Below are positions 16,142 through 24,134 of a stretch of 34,234 nt of DNA, piece after piece (position 1 is the first letter of the stretch; every line of letters starts with the position of its first letter). The DNA lies in contig CASFJK010000015.1 in assembly GCA_949295025.1 (NCBI GenBank), positions 1-34,234 on the forward strand, given 5' to 3'. The translations under genes and the position numbers were made by a program. Origin of the DNA: an uncultured Pseudomonadota bacterium (GTDB lineage Bacteria; Pseudomonadota; Alphaproteobacteria; RF32; CAG-239). The notes beneath the pieces are model-generated. The model made no database searches. It was not told the origin of the DNA and saw nothing but the letters and a program-made list of their open reading frames with translations.

Positions 16142-16346
16142 TTTTGTTCACTTCTGTTGTTATTCCCTAAGCAGAAGTGGAGCAAAAGAATTATTATGTT
16201 CCCAAAAGCGAGAAAAAATCTCCCCATTTTTTCTCAAAACTTTAGAATATTTTAAGTTCATTGAATTATTCCCTATAGATGAACCGAGAATATTCTGTTC
16301 TTCCCAAGACCTGCCGTTATAAAAAAACGGCAGGTTCCGAAGGAGG
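16142..16346 (+). ncRNA. Five-hairpin C-rich-loop RNA between flgH and the FlaF-like gene
   Basis: Five hairpins stand in a row. HP1 spans 16142-16187 (about 15 bp with one bulged G; loop 16157-16171). HP2 is 16210-16235 (10 bp, loop CTCCCC). HP3 is 16244-16296 (7 bp, internal loop, 6 bp; loop 16263-16277). HP4 is 16299-16309 (4 bp, loop CCC). HP5 is 16310-16334 (9 bp). HP1 and HP3 loops share TTATTCCCTA, the reverse complement of the flgG ribosome site; the HP2 loop is complementary to the flgF ribosome site. Pairs that are G-U on the plus strand (16148/16180, 16252/16288, 16262/16278) would be A-C on the minus strand, so the plus strand is favoured. No internal promoter or poly-U terminator was seen; it may be a processed 3'UTR or leader RNA. 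Confidence 0.5.
16340..16346 (+). promoter_or_regulatory. Perfect Shine-Dalgarno without a nearby start codon
   Basis: AAGGAGG matches the anti-Shine-Dalgarno fully, yet no ATG, GTG or TTG lies at a usable distance. The next ATG is 25 bases away and the real gene start 41 bases away, with its own AAGGAA. It may be a ribosome standby site or a pairing partner in the leader. Confidence 0.4.
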
Positions 16347-16387
16347 CAATAAAATAAATTAAAAAAAATAAATGAAGGAAGTAAAAA

Positions 16388-17065
16388 ATGAACACAACCG
16401 TAAATCAAATTGATGTTGCTGAAAAAGAAGCCAAAGTTTTGAATAGCTTTGCCAATGCTTTGTTAAAAGCAGCAGAGAGTAACAATCAGCAAGAAAAACT
16501 GTTGGCTATAGATCACAATTTGAAACTTTGGGTTGAGATAGAAACATCGCTTAAAAGCGCAAAGAATTTGCTTCCCGATGAAGTCAAAAAGAATTTATTT
16601 AAATTGGCCGATTTTGTAAAATACCTGACTATGAGTAAAGGTATTAATATGACTAAAGAAGATTTCAAAAGCTTGGCCAATATCAATAATCAAATTTCTA
16701 TGGGTATTCAAGAGTCCGTAAAAAACAATTTGGCAGCAGAAGAAGCCTTTTCTTTGTTAAAATGCGCCATGGATTTAACCAAAGCCAAAGAAAAATCTAA
16801 TGCTGGAGAGCTGGCCAAAGCTTTGGATAATAATATGAAATTGTGGGTATATATTAAAACCTTGGCTAATTCTAAAAATAATAAAATACCGGAAGAAATA
16901 AGAGGTAATCTGACCAAATTAGCAGATTATGTTTCTCAAAAGACGATAGAAGTCGGACAAAATATTAATAATGTCAATGCTAAAGCGCTGGATAGTATGA
17001 TCAATACAAACTTGCAAATCAGCGAAGGATTGATGAGTAAACAACTGCAAAGTTTGAAAAAGTAA
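16388..17065 (+). CDS. Tandem FlaF-like flagellar regulator
   Basis: FlaF is an alphaproteobacterial regulator that, with FlbT, controls flagellin expression after transcription. This 225-residue protein contains two FlaF-like domains in tandem. Module 1 is about residues 10-108: NLKLWVEIE, LLPDEVKKNLFKLADFV, NINNQISMGI. Module 2 is about 115-216: NMKLWVYIK, KIPEEIRGNLTKLADYV, MINTNLQISEGL. The LW, (L/I)PxE and LAD(F/Y)V motifs are offset by 105 residues. Known FlaF proteins have one such domain in roughly 110-130 residues. AAGGAA seven bases upstream sets the start. Cytoplasmic, no signal peptide. It is the last gene of the operon and lies directly behind the structured RNA. The family call is by motif resemblance. 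Confidence 0.75.
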   Translation: MNTTVNQIDVAEKEAKVLNSFANALLKAAESNNQQEKLLAIDHNLKLWVEIETSLKSAKNLLPDEVKKNLFKLADFVKYLTMSKGINMTKEDFKSLANINNQISMGIQESVKNNLAAEEAFSLLKCAMDLTKAKEKSNAGELAKALDNNMKLWVYIKTLANSKNNKIPEEIRGNLTKLADYVSQKTIEVGQNINNVNAKALDSMINTNLQISEGLMSKQLQSLKK

Positions 17066-17067
17066 AG

Positions 17068-17104
17068 AAAAAAGCCCTGTTATCAAAGTAACGGGGCTTT
17101 TTTT
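17068..17104 (+). terminator. Terminator of the flagellar operon
   Basis: GCCCTGTTA (17074-17082) pairs with TAACGGGGC (17089-17097; one G-U), with A's before and seven T's after. The A run also makes it usable for the convergent argS. Confidence 0.9.
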
Positions 17105-17131
17105 GTATTTTATAAAAAAGCAATTGCTGTT

Positions 17132-18883
17132 TTATGCAGCTTCAAGCTTACGTTTGAGCATAACTTCCGGAGCTTCAATACCAAGCAGATAAAGAAGCTG
17201 TACCAAAATATCTCTAACCAAACGAGACATTTTGAGACGAGAAGCCGCCAACTCAGCAGATTCGGCATTCATAATTGAAGAAGCATTATAGAAGGTACTG
17301 AATGTTTGTGCCAATGTATAAACATAATCAGAGATAATGCTGGGTTCATGCTCAGTGTGGGCACGCATAATCGTGTTGCTGAGTTGAGAAATTTTGAGAG
17401 CCAAATCTTTTTCTTCTTTGTTAGAAATAATAACATTACCTTCTTTAATACCAGAAGCATTGGCTTTGCGGATAATAGAGTTAATGCGGGCAACGGCATA
17501 TTGAATGTATGGACCGGTTTTGCCTTCAAATTTGGCAAAATCTTCCAATTCAAAAATATAACCGGAAGCAATGTTATTTTTAAGATCTTGGAATTTGATG
17601 GCAGCCATGGCAATTTGGGTGACCATTTTTTCAATTTCTTTTTCGCCATACCCTTCAACCTCATTCGGCAAAGGAAGAGATTCGCGAACTTTGTCTTTAG
17701 AAAGCTTGATGAGATCTTCAAGGTTCATCACGCCGCCGTCACGAGTTTTGAAGGGCTTGCCGTCAGCCCCGTTAACCGTACCGAAACCAATATGCAAAAA
17801 TTTTACATTTGGTGCGAGGTTAAGTTTTTCGGCAACTTCAAAAACTTGTTCAAAGTGCAAAGATTGGCGCTTATCAACCACATAGATGATTTCATCAGCT
17901 TTCAAGTCATCATAACGCATTTTAATGGTGGCAATATCGGTGAGCTGATAGCCGAAACCACCATCACTTTTAACAAGAATAACTGGCGGACGTTGGCTTT
18001 TAGTTTCATCAAGGCGGATGATTGTGGCTCCGTCATCAATTTCGGAAATACCGCGTTCTTGAGCAATTTTGACAACCTCTTTGCAGGTTTCGTGCGCATC
18101 GCTTTCGCCGAGCCAAAGGTCAAAATGAGCATCAAGTTCGGCATAGTTTTTCTTCACATCATCAACCGAAACTTTGCGCAAATGTTGCCAAGCTTTATAA
18201 AATTCAGGGTCTTTATCTTGAATCTTTGTGGTAATCAAACGAGCTTCTTCTTTTGCAGTTTCATCTTCTTTGCAGCGGATGTTGGCTTGTTTATAGAAAG
18301 CAGAAATTTGTTTGATGTCATAAGTTTCAACTTTAGAAAGATTACCGTCTTGACGGATGATTTCAGATAAAATCATACCCATCGGAGTTCCCCAATCGCC
18401 GAAGTGAACATCGGAAATTGTTTCATTGCCGACAAAATTTTCGATTCTGCGGATTGCTTCGCCGACAACGGCAGAACGCAAGTGACCAACGTGTAAAGCT
18501 TTGGCAACGTTAGGACCGCCAAAATCCATCACCACGCGATTCGTTTTTTCAACCTTGGCACAGCCAAAATTTTTATCAGCGGCAATGGCATCAATATTAT
18601 GAGCAAGGAACGTATCAGACAAAGACAGATTGATAAATCCGGGACCATCAATAGAAATCTTAGCAAAATCGGCATCTTTTTGTAACTCTGCAGCAATTTG
18701 GGTAGCAATTTCACGCGGATTTTTGCGCTCTGATTTTGCCAGAGCCAAAGCTCCGTTACATTGAAAGTCGCTCAAATCCGGACGATCTGAAACCTTAACG
18801 GTAGCAAATTTTTCATCCAAATTGAGGGTTTTAAAAACATGAGCCAATTTTTGATTAATCAAATATTCAAGTGATAAGTTCAT
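17132..18883 (-). CDS. argS: Arginyl-tRNA synthetase
   Basis: Charges tRNA-Arg with arginine; class I enzyme. The N-terminal add-1 tRNA-binding domain is followed by the HIGH motif as HVGH at 131-134 within NVAKALHVGHLRSAVVGEAIRR. GGFGYQLTDIATIKMR and GKPFKTRDGGVMNL occupy the KMSKS-loop region. The DALR anticodon-binding domain starts near GPYIQYAVARINSI and the protein ends with LLYLLGIEAPEVM. 583 residues is within the family range. AGGAA eight bases upstream of the ATG. Probably followed by the shared terminator at 17068-17104. No nearby gene suggests special regulation. Confidence 0.97.
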   Translation of the reverse strand: MNLSLEYLINQKLAHVFKTLNLDEKFATVKVSDRPDLSDFQCNGALALAKSERKNPREIATQIAAELQKDADFAKISIDGPGFINLSLSDTFLAHNIDAIAADKNFGCAKVEKTNRVVMDFGGPNVAKALHVGHLRSAVVGEAIRRIENFVGNETISDVHFGDWGTPMGMILSEIIRQDGNLSKVETYDIKQISAFYKQANIRCKEDETAKEEARLITTKIQDKDPEFYKAWQHLRKVSVDDVKKNYAELDAHFDLWLGESDAHETCKEVVKIAQERGISEIDDGATIIRLDETKSQRPPVILVKSDGGFGYQLTDIATIKMRYDDLKADEIIYVVDKRQSLHFEQVFEVAEKLNLAPNVKFLHIGFGTVNGADGKPFKTRDGGVMNLEDLIKLSKDKVRESLPLPNEVEGYGEKEIEKMVTQIAMAAIKFQDLKNNIASGYIFELEDFAKFEGKTGPYIQYAVARINSIIRKANASGIKEGNVIISNKEEKDLALKISQLSNTIMRAHTEHEPSIISDYVYTLAQTFSTFYNASSIMNAESAELAASRLKMSRLVRDILVQLLYLLGIEAPEVMLKRKLEAA

Positions 18884-18953
18884 TTTAGAATTCCTAAATT
18901 TTCAAATTTATTTGGGCATAATTTATAAAATAAAAAACGCAAAGACAACACAT

Positions 18954-19322
18954 TTATTTCTTTTCGGGCATCATCGGTATATCAACAGTTTTTTCTTGGG
19001 CGACACTACCTGCGCAACGAAAATAAAAATGGTTAGGAACAAACAAACGGCAAGTGAAAGATGTTTGTTGTTCAGGAACGGCATAAGATCCGGTCTTTTG
19101 TTTGATGCATTCTTGGTTAGCCAAAGCTAAAACCTCTGAATAGGGGGTCGTTAAAGCATTGTAGCAGATTGCAGGACGATTCGGTTTGGATGCTCCCACA
19201 TATAAAGCTGCTTCGGTCTGAGCACCGGCTTCACGCCTGCGGTCAACAAAAGGCGCAGTAATAGAACAAGCATTGGTCACCAAACTCAAAAGCACAATAA
19301 AAAATAAATTTCTGCTGGACAA
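18954..19322 (-). CDS. Small exported cysteine-containing protein, possible lipoprotein
   Basis: Not assigned to a named family. The preferred start is a TTG at 19322: GGAG lies eight bases upstream, and the product then begins directly with a signal peptide (SSRNLFFIVLLSLVTNAC). An ATG nine codons upstream lacks a ribosome site and would spoil the signal. The Cys after TNA could be lipidated, but the lipobox is weak. The mature part has RREAGAQTEAALYVG, ICYN and cysteines suggesting two disulfides. It lies 70 bases upstream of argS on the same strand. Confidence 0.6.
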   Translation of the reverse strand: MSSRNLFFIVLLSLVTNACSITAPFVDRRREAGAQTEAALYVGASKPNRPAICYNALTTPYSEVLALANQECIKQKTGSYAVPEQQTSFTCRLFVPNHFYFRCAGSVAQEKTVDIPMMPEKK

Positions 19323-19384
19323 ATCATAAAACTCCACTAAATTACACATAAAATTTGCTTTATATATAAACGAAGAAGATTAAA

Positions 19385-19987
19385 ATGAAAAGTGAAAATA
19401 AATATATTGGTGATGAAGGCTTTAAAAAGCTTTTGGAGCACTACAATTGTGAAACTCCGTTAGATATAATCAAAATGCGTTTTGCCGGTGCCATTTGCTC
19501 GCCAAATTTAGAGCTGCGACCATCTGACGTTATTTCTTCTTTTTGGCCGCAAGGTCATGCTCCGCGCCTTCAAACCAAAGAAGAAGCTGATTTGTTTTTC
19601 AAATTTTTCATGGGGTTATGGGATGAAATTTTTGAAAAAGTTAAAGAAAATAAAGTCGAGTTGCCTTTTGTAAAAAAAGAAAAGGACAATTTATCAGCTT
19701 ATTGTCAGGCTCGTTACCACCAAATTGAATGGGGTTATGTAGAAGGCTTCTGGGGTGGCAAGCAAGATTTGAAAATTCCGGCATATTTAGCTGAAGTTAT
19801 AGATTCGCTCAGCGATTTGGCTGGCGTATACGCCACATTGGAGAAAAAACTTACCAATCGCAGTGATTTGGATGAGGTTTCAAAATCTTTGGAACACACC
19901 GATAAAATGGCAGAAAAGGCAATTGCTTTTATTATTGAGAATTCTGTTCTGCCTCGAATTGAAAGCATCACCCGCGTGGTAAATTAA
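19385..19987 (+). CDS. Hypothetical protein, 200 aa
   Basis: Not recognised. A cytoplasmic, mainly helical protein without signal peptide. Notable segments are DVISSFWPQGHAPRLQTKEEADLF, FFMGLWDEIFEKV and QIEWGYVEGFWGG. The aromatic-rich GYVEGFWGG resembles helical bundle proteins such as the UPF0149/YecA group, but the match is too weak to assign. The C-terminal 60 residues look like a long helix with heptad-like spacing. It is divergent from the small exported protein and 63 bases before the nitroreductase, which may be co-transcribed. Confidence 0.75.
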   Translation: MKSENKYIGDEGFKKLLEHYNCETPLDIIKMRFAGAICSPNLELRPSDVISSFWPQGHAPRLQTKEEADLFFKFFMGLWDEIFEKVKENKVELPFVKKEKDNLSAYCQARYHQIEWGYVEGFWGGKQDLKIPAYLAEVIDSLSDLAGVYATLEKKLTNRSDLDEVSKSLEHTDKMAEKAIAFIIENSVLPRIESITRVVN

Positions 19988-20050
19988 CCAAAGATTAGAA
20001 TTTATTTAGTAAAAATAAAATATTACAGAAACAAATTAAGGAGAAATCTG

Positions 20051-20581
20051 ATGGAATTAATGGAAGGGTTGTTAACTCGCCGTTCAGTGCGTAAGTTTGA
20101 TACTTCTAAAAAAATTTCTAAAGAAACCATAAAAGAATTGATAAAAGCAGCGCAATATGCTCCGTCTGCTCACAATACCCAACCTTGGGAATTCTTGGTA
20201 ATTGAAAATCCGGAAGTGTTAAAACAATTCCGCCATATGCAACGTTCAGCTTTGTTTGCCGAAAACGCTACGGCAGTGATTTTGGTTTGTGGTAATACGG
20301 ATAAATCTTTCAGCCGTGAAAAAGAAGGTTGGAGCTATGTGGATATTGATTGCTCCGCTGCAACGGAAAATTTGATTCTTGCTGCCCATGCCAAAGGTTT
20401 GGGCGGATGTTGGTGTGGAGCCTCTCCGATGACCGGTCCGATGGCAAGTTTGAAAGAATATTTCAATTTACCGGAAAATATTAAGCCGTTTTCTATTGTG
20501 GTTTTGGGTTATCCGGCAGAAGAACCGAAACAACCGGAAAACAGATATAACGAAAGCACCATTCACTGGGAAAAATGGTAA
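20051..20581 (+). CDS. Nitroreductase family FMN-dependent oxidoreductase
   Basis: An FMN-binding NAD(P)H-dependent reductase of the nitroreductase superfamily; the physiological substrate cannot be told from sequence. The N-terminal RRSVRKFDTSKKIS (about residues 10-23) and APSAHNTQPWEFLVIE form the flavin-binding signature. CSAATENLILAAHAKGLGGCWCG and VVLGYPAEEPKQP are the C-terminal family motifs. 176 residues, compact like the family's small members. GGAGA lies upstream of the ATG. The strong terminator at 20594-20630 follows. Confidence 0.92.
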   Translation: MELMEGLLTRRSVRKFDTSKKISKETIKELIKAAQYAPSAHNTQPWEFLVIENPEVLKQFRHMQRSALFAENATAVILVCGNTDKSFSREKEGWSYVDIDCSAATENLILAAHAKGLGGCWCGASPMTGPMASLKEYFNLPENIKPFSIVVLGYPAEEPKQPENRYNESTIHWEKW

Positions 20582-20593
20582 AAGAAATTGAAT

Positions 20594-20630
20594 AAAAAAA
20601 AGCGGGGTTTGTAAAAACCTCGCTTTTTTT
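20594..20630 (+). terminator. Bidirectional terminator between convergent genes
   Basis: AGCGGGGTTT (20601-20610) pairs with AAACCTCGCT (20615-20624), with A's on one side and T's on the other. It serves the nitroreductase gene and possibly the convergent 125-aa gene. Confidence 0.9.
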
Positions 20631-20649
20631 ATAGTCAGAAGAAGAACAC

Positions 20650-21027
20650 TTAAAGCTCTTCTAAGAACAAAAGTTCAAATTTTTCGCCAGATTGCTCACC
20701 TTTAATGAAGTAGTAGTTTAACTTTTCTTCACCACGGAACTTAAAAACCTGAATATGAGCATCTTGGCTATATGTTTCTGTATGGAGAATTTCTGCTTTT
20801 TCAAAAGCCTTTTTTATTTCATCCGTCCAAGATTTTTGCGGATGATTATACAGATAGCATCGATGCTCTTTGGCAACGGTTTCGTTAATTTTGGTTAGTG
20901 CATATTTCAGCATACCCGCAAACACCTTTTCAGTATGAAGATGATGTTTACATTTTTGGATATAACCAATTGTTGCTAAAGGTGTGAAGCCTTCGCAGTT
21001 TTTTGAAAGTAAAGCAAAATTTTTCAT
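20650..21027 (-). CDS. Hypothetical protein, 125 aa
   Basis: Not recognised. A small basic alpha/beta protein with no signal peptide. It has a central KEHRCYLYNHPQKSWTDEIKKAFEKA segment and strand-rich ends (HIQVFKFRGEEKLNYYFIKG). No Shine-Dalgarno is seen before the ATG, so the transcript may be near-leaderless or the start may differ. It ends close to a bidirectional terminator. The 21028-21168 stretch upstream is AT-rich and shows no gene. Confidence 0.6.
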   Translation of the reverse strand: MKNFALLSKNCEGFTPLATIGYIQKCKHHLHTEKVFAGMLKYALTKINETVAKEHRCYLYNHPQKSWTDEIKKAFEKAEILHTETYSQDAHIQVFKFRGEEKLNYYFIKGEQSGEKFELLFLEEL

Positions 21028-21173
21028 AATTGAATGAATTTAAGTTAATGTATAGGGTTAATAATTTAAATATTCATAATACGTTTTTCTGTCTTTTTCA
21101 TATCATTTATAGACAAAAAATCAAGCTTTTTTTGTAAAAAAGACGATAAATTGTCAATGAAACAAGATTTGAC

Positions 21174-21201
21174 TTGAAAAAAATTGAATTAATGCTACAT
21201 T
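21174..21201 (+). promoter_or_regulatory. Probable promoter of gapA-pgk
   Basis: TTGAAA (21174-21179), a 16-base spacer and TACATT (21196-21201) preceded by TGC, an extended -10. A six-bp hairpin GTGCGG/CCGCAC (21232-21249) lies in the leader before the AAGGAAGG ribosome site. Confidence 0.5.
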
Positions 21202-21258
21202 ATCGACGATAAAATTTTAGATAAAAAGCCAGTGCGGGGCTGTCCGCACATTAAATAA

Positions 21259-22281
<1,023 letters not shown>

Positions 22282-22286
22282 TGCTT

Positions 22287-22357
22287 AAAAAATCCCCGTC
22301 ATTCCGAGGACAAAATGTGCTATGCGTTTTGTAACAAACTCGGGGCGGGGATTTTGC
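22287..22357 (+). other. Long intercistronic hairpin between gapA and pgk
   Basis: AAAATCCCC pairs with GGGGATTTT across the spacer, with inner stems CCGAG/CTCGG and ACAAAA/TTTTGT. It fills most of the gap. A short broken T run (22358-22362) follows, so it may be a partial terminator or an RNA-stabilising element giving more gapA than pgk message. Confidence 0.6.
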
Positions 22358-22378
22358 TTTTTAGATAGGAAAAATTAA

Positions 22379-23590
22379 ATGACCGAATATAAAACAATTA
22401 AAGATTTAGGTGATTTGAACGGCAAAGTTATTATGCTCCGCGCAGACTTGAACGTTCCTGTTGATGAAAACTTGAAAGTTACCAACACAGCACGTATTGA
22501 TCGTACAGTTCCAACTATCAAATTATTGATGGAAAAAGGTGCTAAAGTTGTTGTAATTTCTCACTTTGGTCGTCCTGAAGGTAAAGGCGACATGCGCAAC
22601 TCTTTGAGCCACATTGTTGCTGATTTGGAAAAATCTTTGGGCAAACATGTTGTTTTTGTTGATGACTGCATTGGTGAAAAAGTTGAACAAGCTGTTAAAA
22701 ACATGAAACAAGATGAAGTTTTGTTGCTTGAAAACCTTCGTTTCTACAACGAAGAGAAAAAAGGTGATGAAGCTTTTGCTAAAGAGTTGGTTAAAGTTGC
22801 TGATGTTTATGTTTCAGACGCATTCTCAACCGCTCACCGCGCTCATGCTTCTATGGTTGCCGCTGCAAAAGACTTACCTGCTGCTATGGGCTTGTTGATG
22901 GAAGAAGAAGTTAATGCTTTGTCAAAAGGTTTGAACAATCCGGAACGTCCGTTGATGGCAGTTGTTGGTGGTTCAAAAGTTTCTACAAAGTTAGATCTGT
23001 TGAACAACTTGGTTAAAAAAGTTGATAAATTGGTTATCTCCGGCGGTATGGCTCATACCTTTATGAAAGCCAGCGGTGTTGACACTGTTAATGAAGCAAA
23101 CTCTCTTGTTCAAATGGACATGATTGAAACAGCAAAAGAAATTATGGCAACAGCTAAAGCCAATGGTTGCGAAATCATTTTGCCGAAAGATGTTGTTGTT
23201 TCTAAAGAGTTTAAAGCTGAAGCAGAGCACAAAACTGTTGATTTGGAACACATTCCTGCTGAAGGTTGGATTTTGATGGATGTTGGCGCAAAAACCATTG
23301 CTGCTATCAATGCCAAATTAGATGAATGCAAAACTTTAGTTTGGAACGGACCTTTGGGCGTTTTCGAATTGAAACCGTTTGATACCGCAACCAACGAAGT
23401 TGCAGCTCATGCAGCAGAATTAACCCAAGCTGGTAAGTTGTTAACTGTTGCTGGTGGTGGTGATACAGTTTCTGCCTTGGCTAATGCCGGTGTAGAAAAG
23501 AAATTCAGCTACATTTCAACCGCGGGCGGTGCTTTCCTTGAATGGATGGAAGGTAAAGAGCTTCCCGGTGTTGTTGTTTTGAAAAAATAA
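22379..23590 (+). CDS. pgk: Phosphoglycerate kinase
   Basis: Transfers phosphate from 1,3-bisphosphoglycerate to ADP, the step after GapA. Motifs: MLRADLNVPVD (substrate loop), VVISHFGRPEGK, LLLENLRFYNEEK, SDAFSTAHRAHAS, VVGGSKVSTKLDLL, and the C-terminal nucleotide-binding TVAGGGDTVSAL and STAGGAFLEWMEGK. 403 residues is standard. AGGA lies about eight bases upstream of the ATG. Codon bias resembles gapA, and the terminator at 23601-23638 closes the operon. Confidence 0.98.
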   Translation: MTEYKTIKDLGDLNGKVIMLRADLNVPVDENLKVTNTARIDRTVPTIKLLMEKGAKVVVISHFGRPEGKGDMRNSLSHIVADLEKSLGKHVVFVDDCIGEKVEQAVKNMKQDEVLLLENLRFYNEEKKGDEAFAKELVKVADVYVSDAFSTAHRAHASMVAAAKDLPAAMGLLMEEEVNALSKGLNNPERPLMAVVGGSKVSTKLDLLNNLVKKVDKLVISGGMAHTFMKASGVDTVNEANSLVQMDMIETAKEIMATAKANGCEIILPKDVVVSKEFKAEAEHKTVDLEHIPAEGWILMDVGAKTIAAINAKLDECKTLVWNGPLGVFELKPFDTATNEVAAHAAELTQAGKLLTVAGGGDTVSALANAGVEKKFSYISTAGGAFLEWMEGKELPGVVVLKK

Positions 23591-23600
23591 ACAAGCTTAA

Positions 23601-23638
23601 AATAAAGCCCACCTTTTGGTGGGCTTTGTTGTTTTTTA
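23601..23638 (+). terminator. Terminator of the gapA-pgk operon
   Basis: AAAGCCCACC (23604-23613) pairs with GGTGGGCTTT (23618-23627) around TTTT, followed by a T-rich tract. Confidence 0.9.
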
Positions 23639-23653
23639 GGTAAGGAAAAGAAA

Positions 23654-24052
23654 ATGAAAATAAATAATGAATTAGATCAAGATGGATGCTTGGATGTAGA
23701 GTTGATTGAAAATAGCGTAGATTGGCATAAAGAAAAGGGTGGCGATAACATTCTTTTGCAATATATCAATGGCGGTGAAAATATGCGTATTATTGAGCGT
23801 TTTCCAGAAGATGTAGATATTGCAGAAGCGCATCATCATGCCAAAAGTTTAATGGTTAAATTTTCTGATGGAAATGTAAGAGGCTATCATCAAGACCAAT
23901 TTGGAAACTATCGTTTATTATCCGAGTTTCGTAGAAAAGAATATGAAAACACAGAAAATAGACAAAATAAATCTGTTGCTATGAAATATGTAAATAGTGA
24001 AAAAATATCGATTGGAACAATGATTGGTGCTATGAAACAAAGAACATATTAA
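23654..24052 (+). CDS. Hypothetical protein, 132 aa
   Basis: Not recognised. An acidic to neutral cytoplasmic protein. A central segment NMRIIERFPEDVDIAEAHHHAKSLMVKFSDGNVRGYHQDQFGNYRLLSEF looks like two beta hairpins with a His cluster. The C terminus is basic. AAGGAAAAG upstream supports the start. It lies between the pgk terminator and the promoter of the next gene; I see no promoter of its own, so it may depend on pgk read-through. The 82 bases after it hold the next promoter. Confidence 0.65.
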   Translation: MKINNELDQDGCLDVELIENSVDWHKEKGGDNILLQYINGGENMRIIERFPEDVDIAEAHHHAKSLMVKFSDGNVRGYHQDQFGNYRLLSEFRRKEYENTENRQNKSVAMKYVNSEKISIGTMIGAMKQRTY

Positions 24053-24073
24053 TACTTTTTTGTCAAAAAAATA

Positions 24074-24101
24074 TTGTTTTTAAATCAAAATATGCTATCA
24101 T
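24074..24101 (+). promoter_or_regulatory. Extended -10 promoter of the 596-aa gene
   Basis: TTGTTT (24074-24079), a 16-base spacer and TATCAT (24096-24101) preceded by TGC, the same TGCTA-type extended -10 as upstream of gapA. Confidence 0.55.
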
Positions 24102-24134
24102 GTACTTAAATTAGAAAAAAGTACGAGGTTAATT

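Noticed and set aside
16196-16255. Nineteen-codon plus-strand ORF (starting MFPKARK) inside the hairpin array
   Set aside because: Its only GGAG lies 13 bases away in the base of hairpin 1, and its codons coincide with hairpin 2; structure explains the sequence better than a leader peptide does.
16160-16408. Minus-strand open frame of 82 codons over the flaF leader
   Set aside because: No ribosome site; the sequence is dominated by palindromes.
17306-18370. Long plus-strand open frame of 354 codons
   Set aside because: It lies wholly antisense inside argS, has no ribosome site and gives a Phe/Asn-rich low-complexity product; it is a codon-bias shadow.
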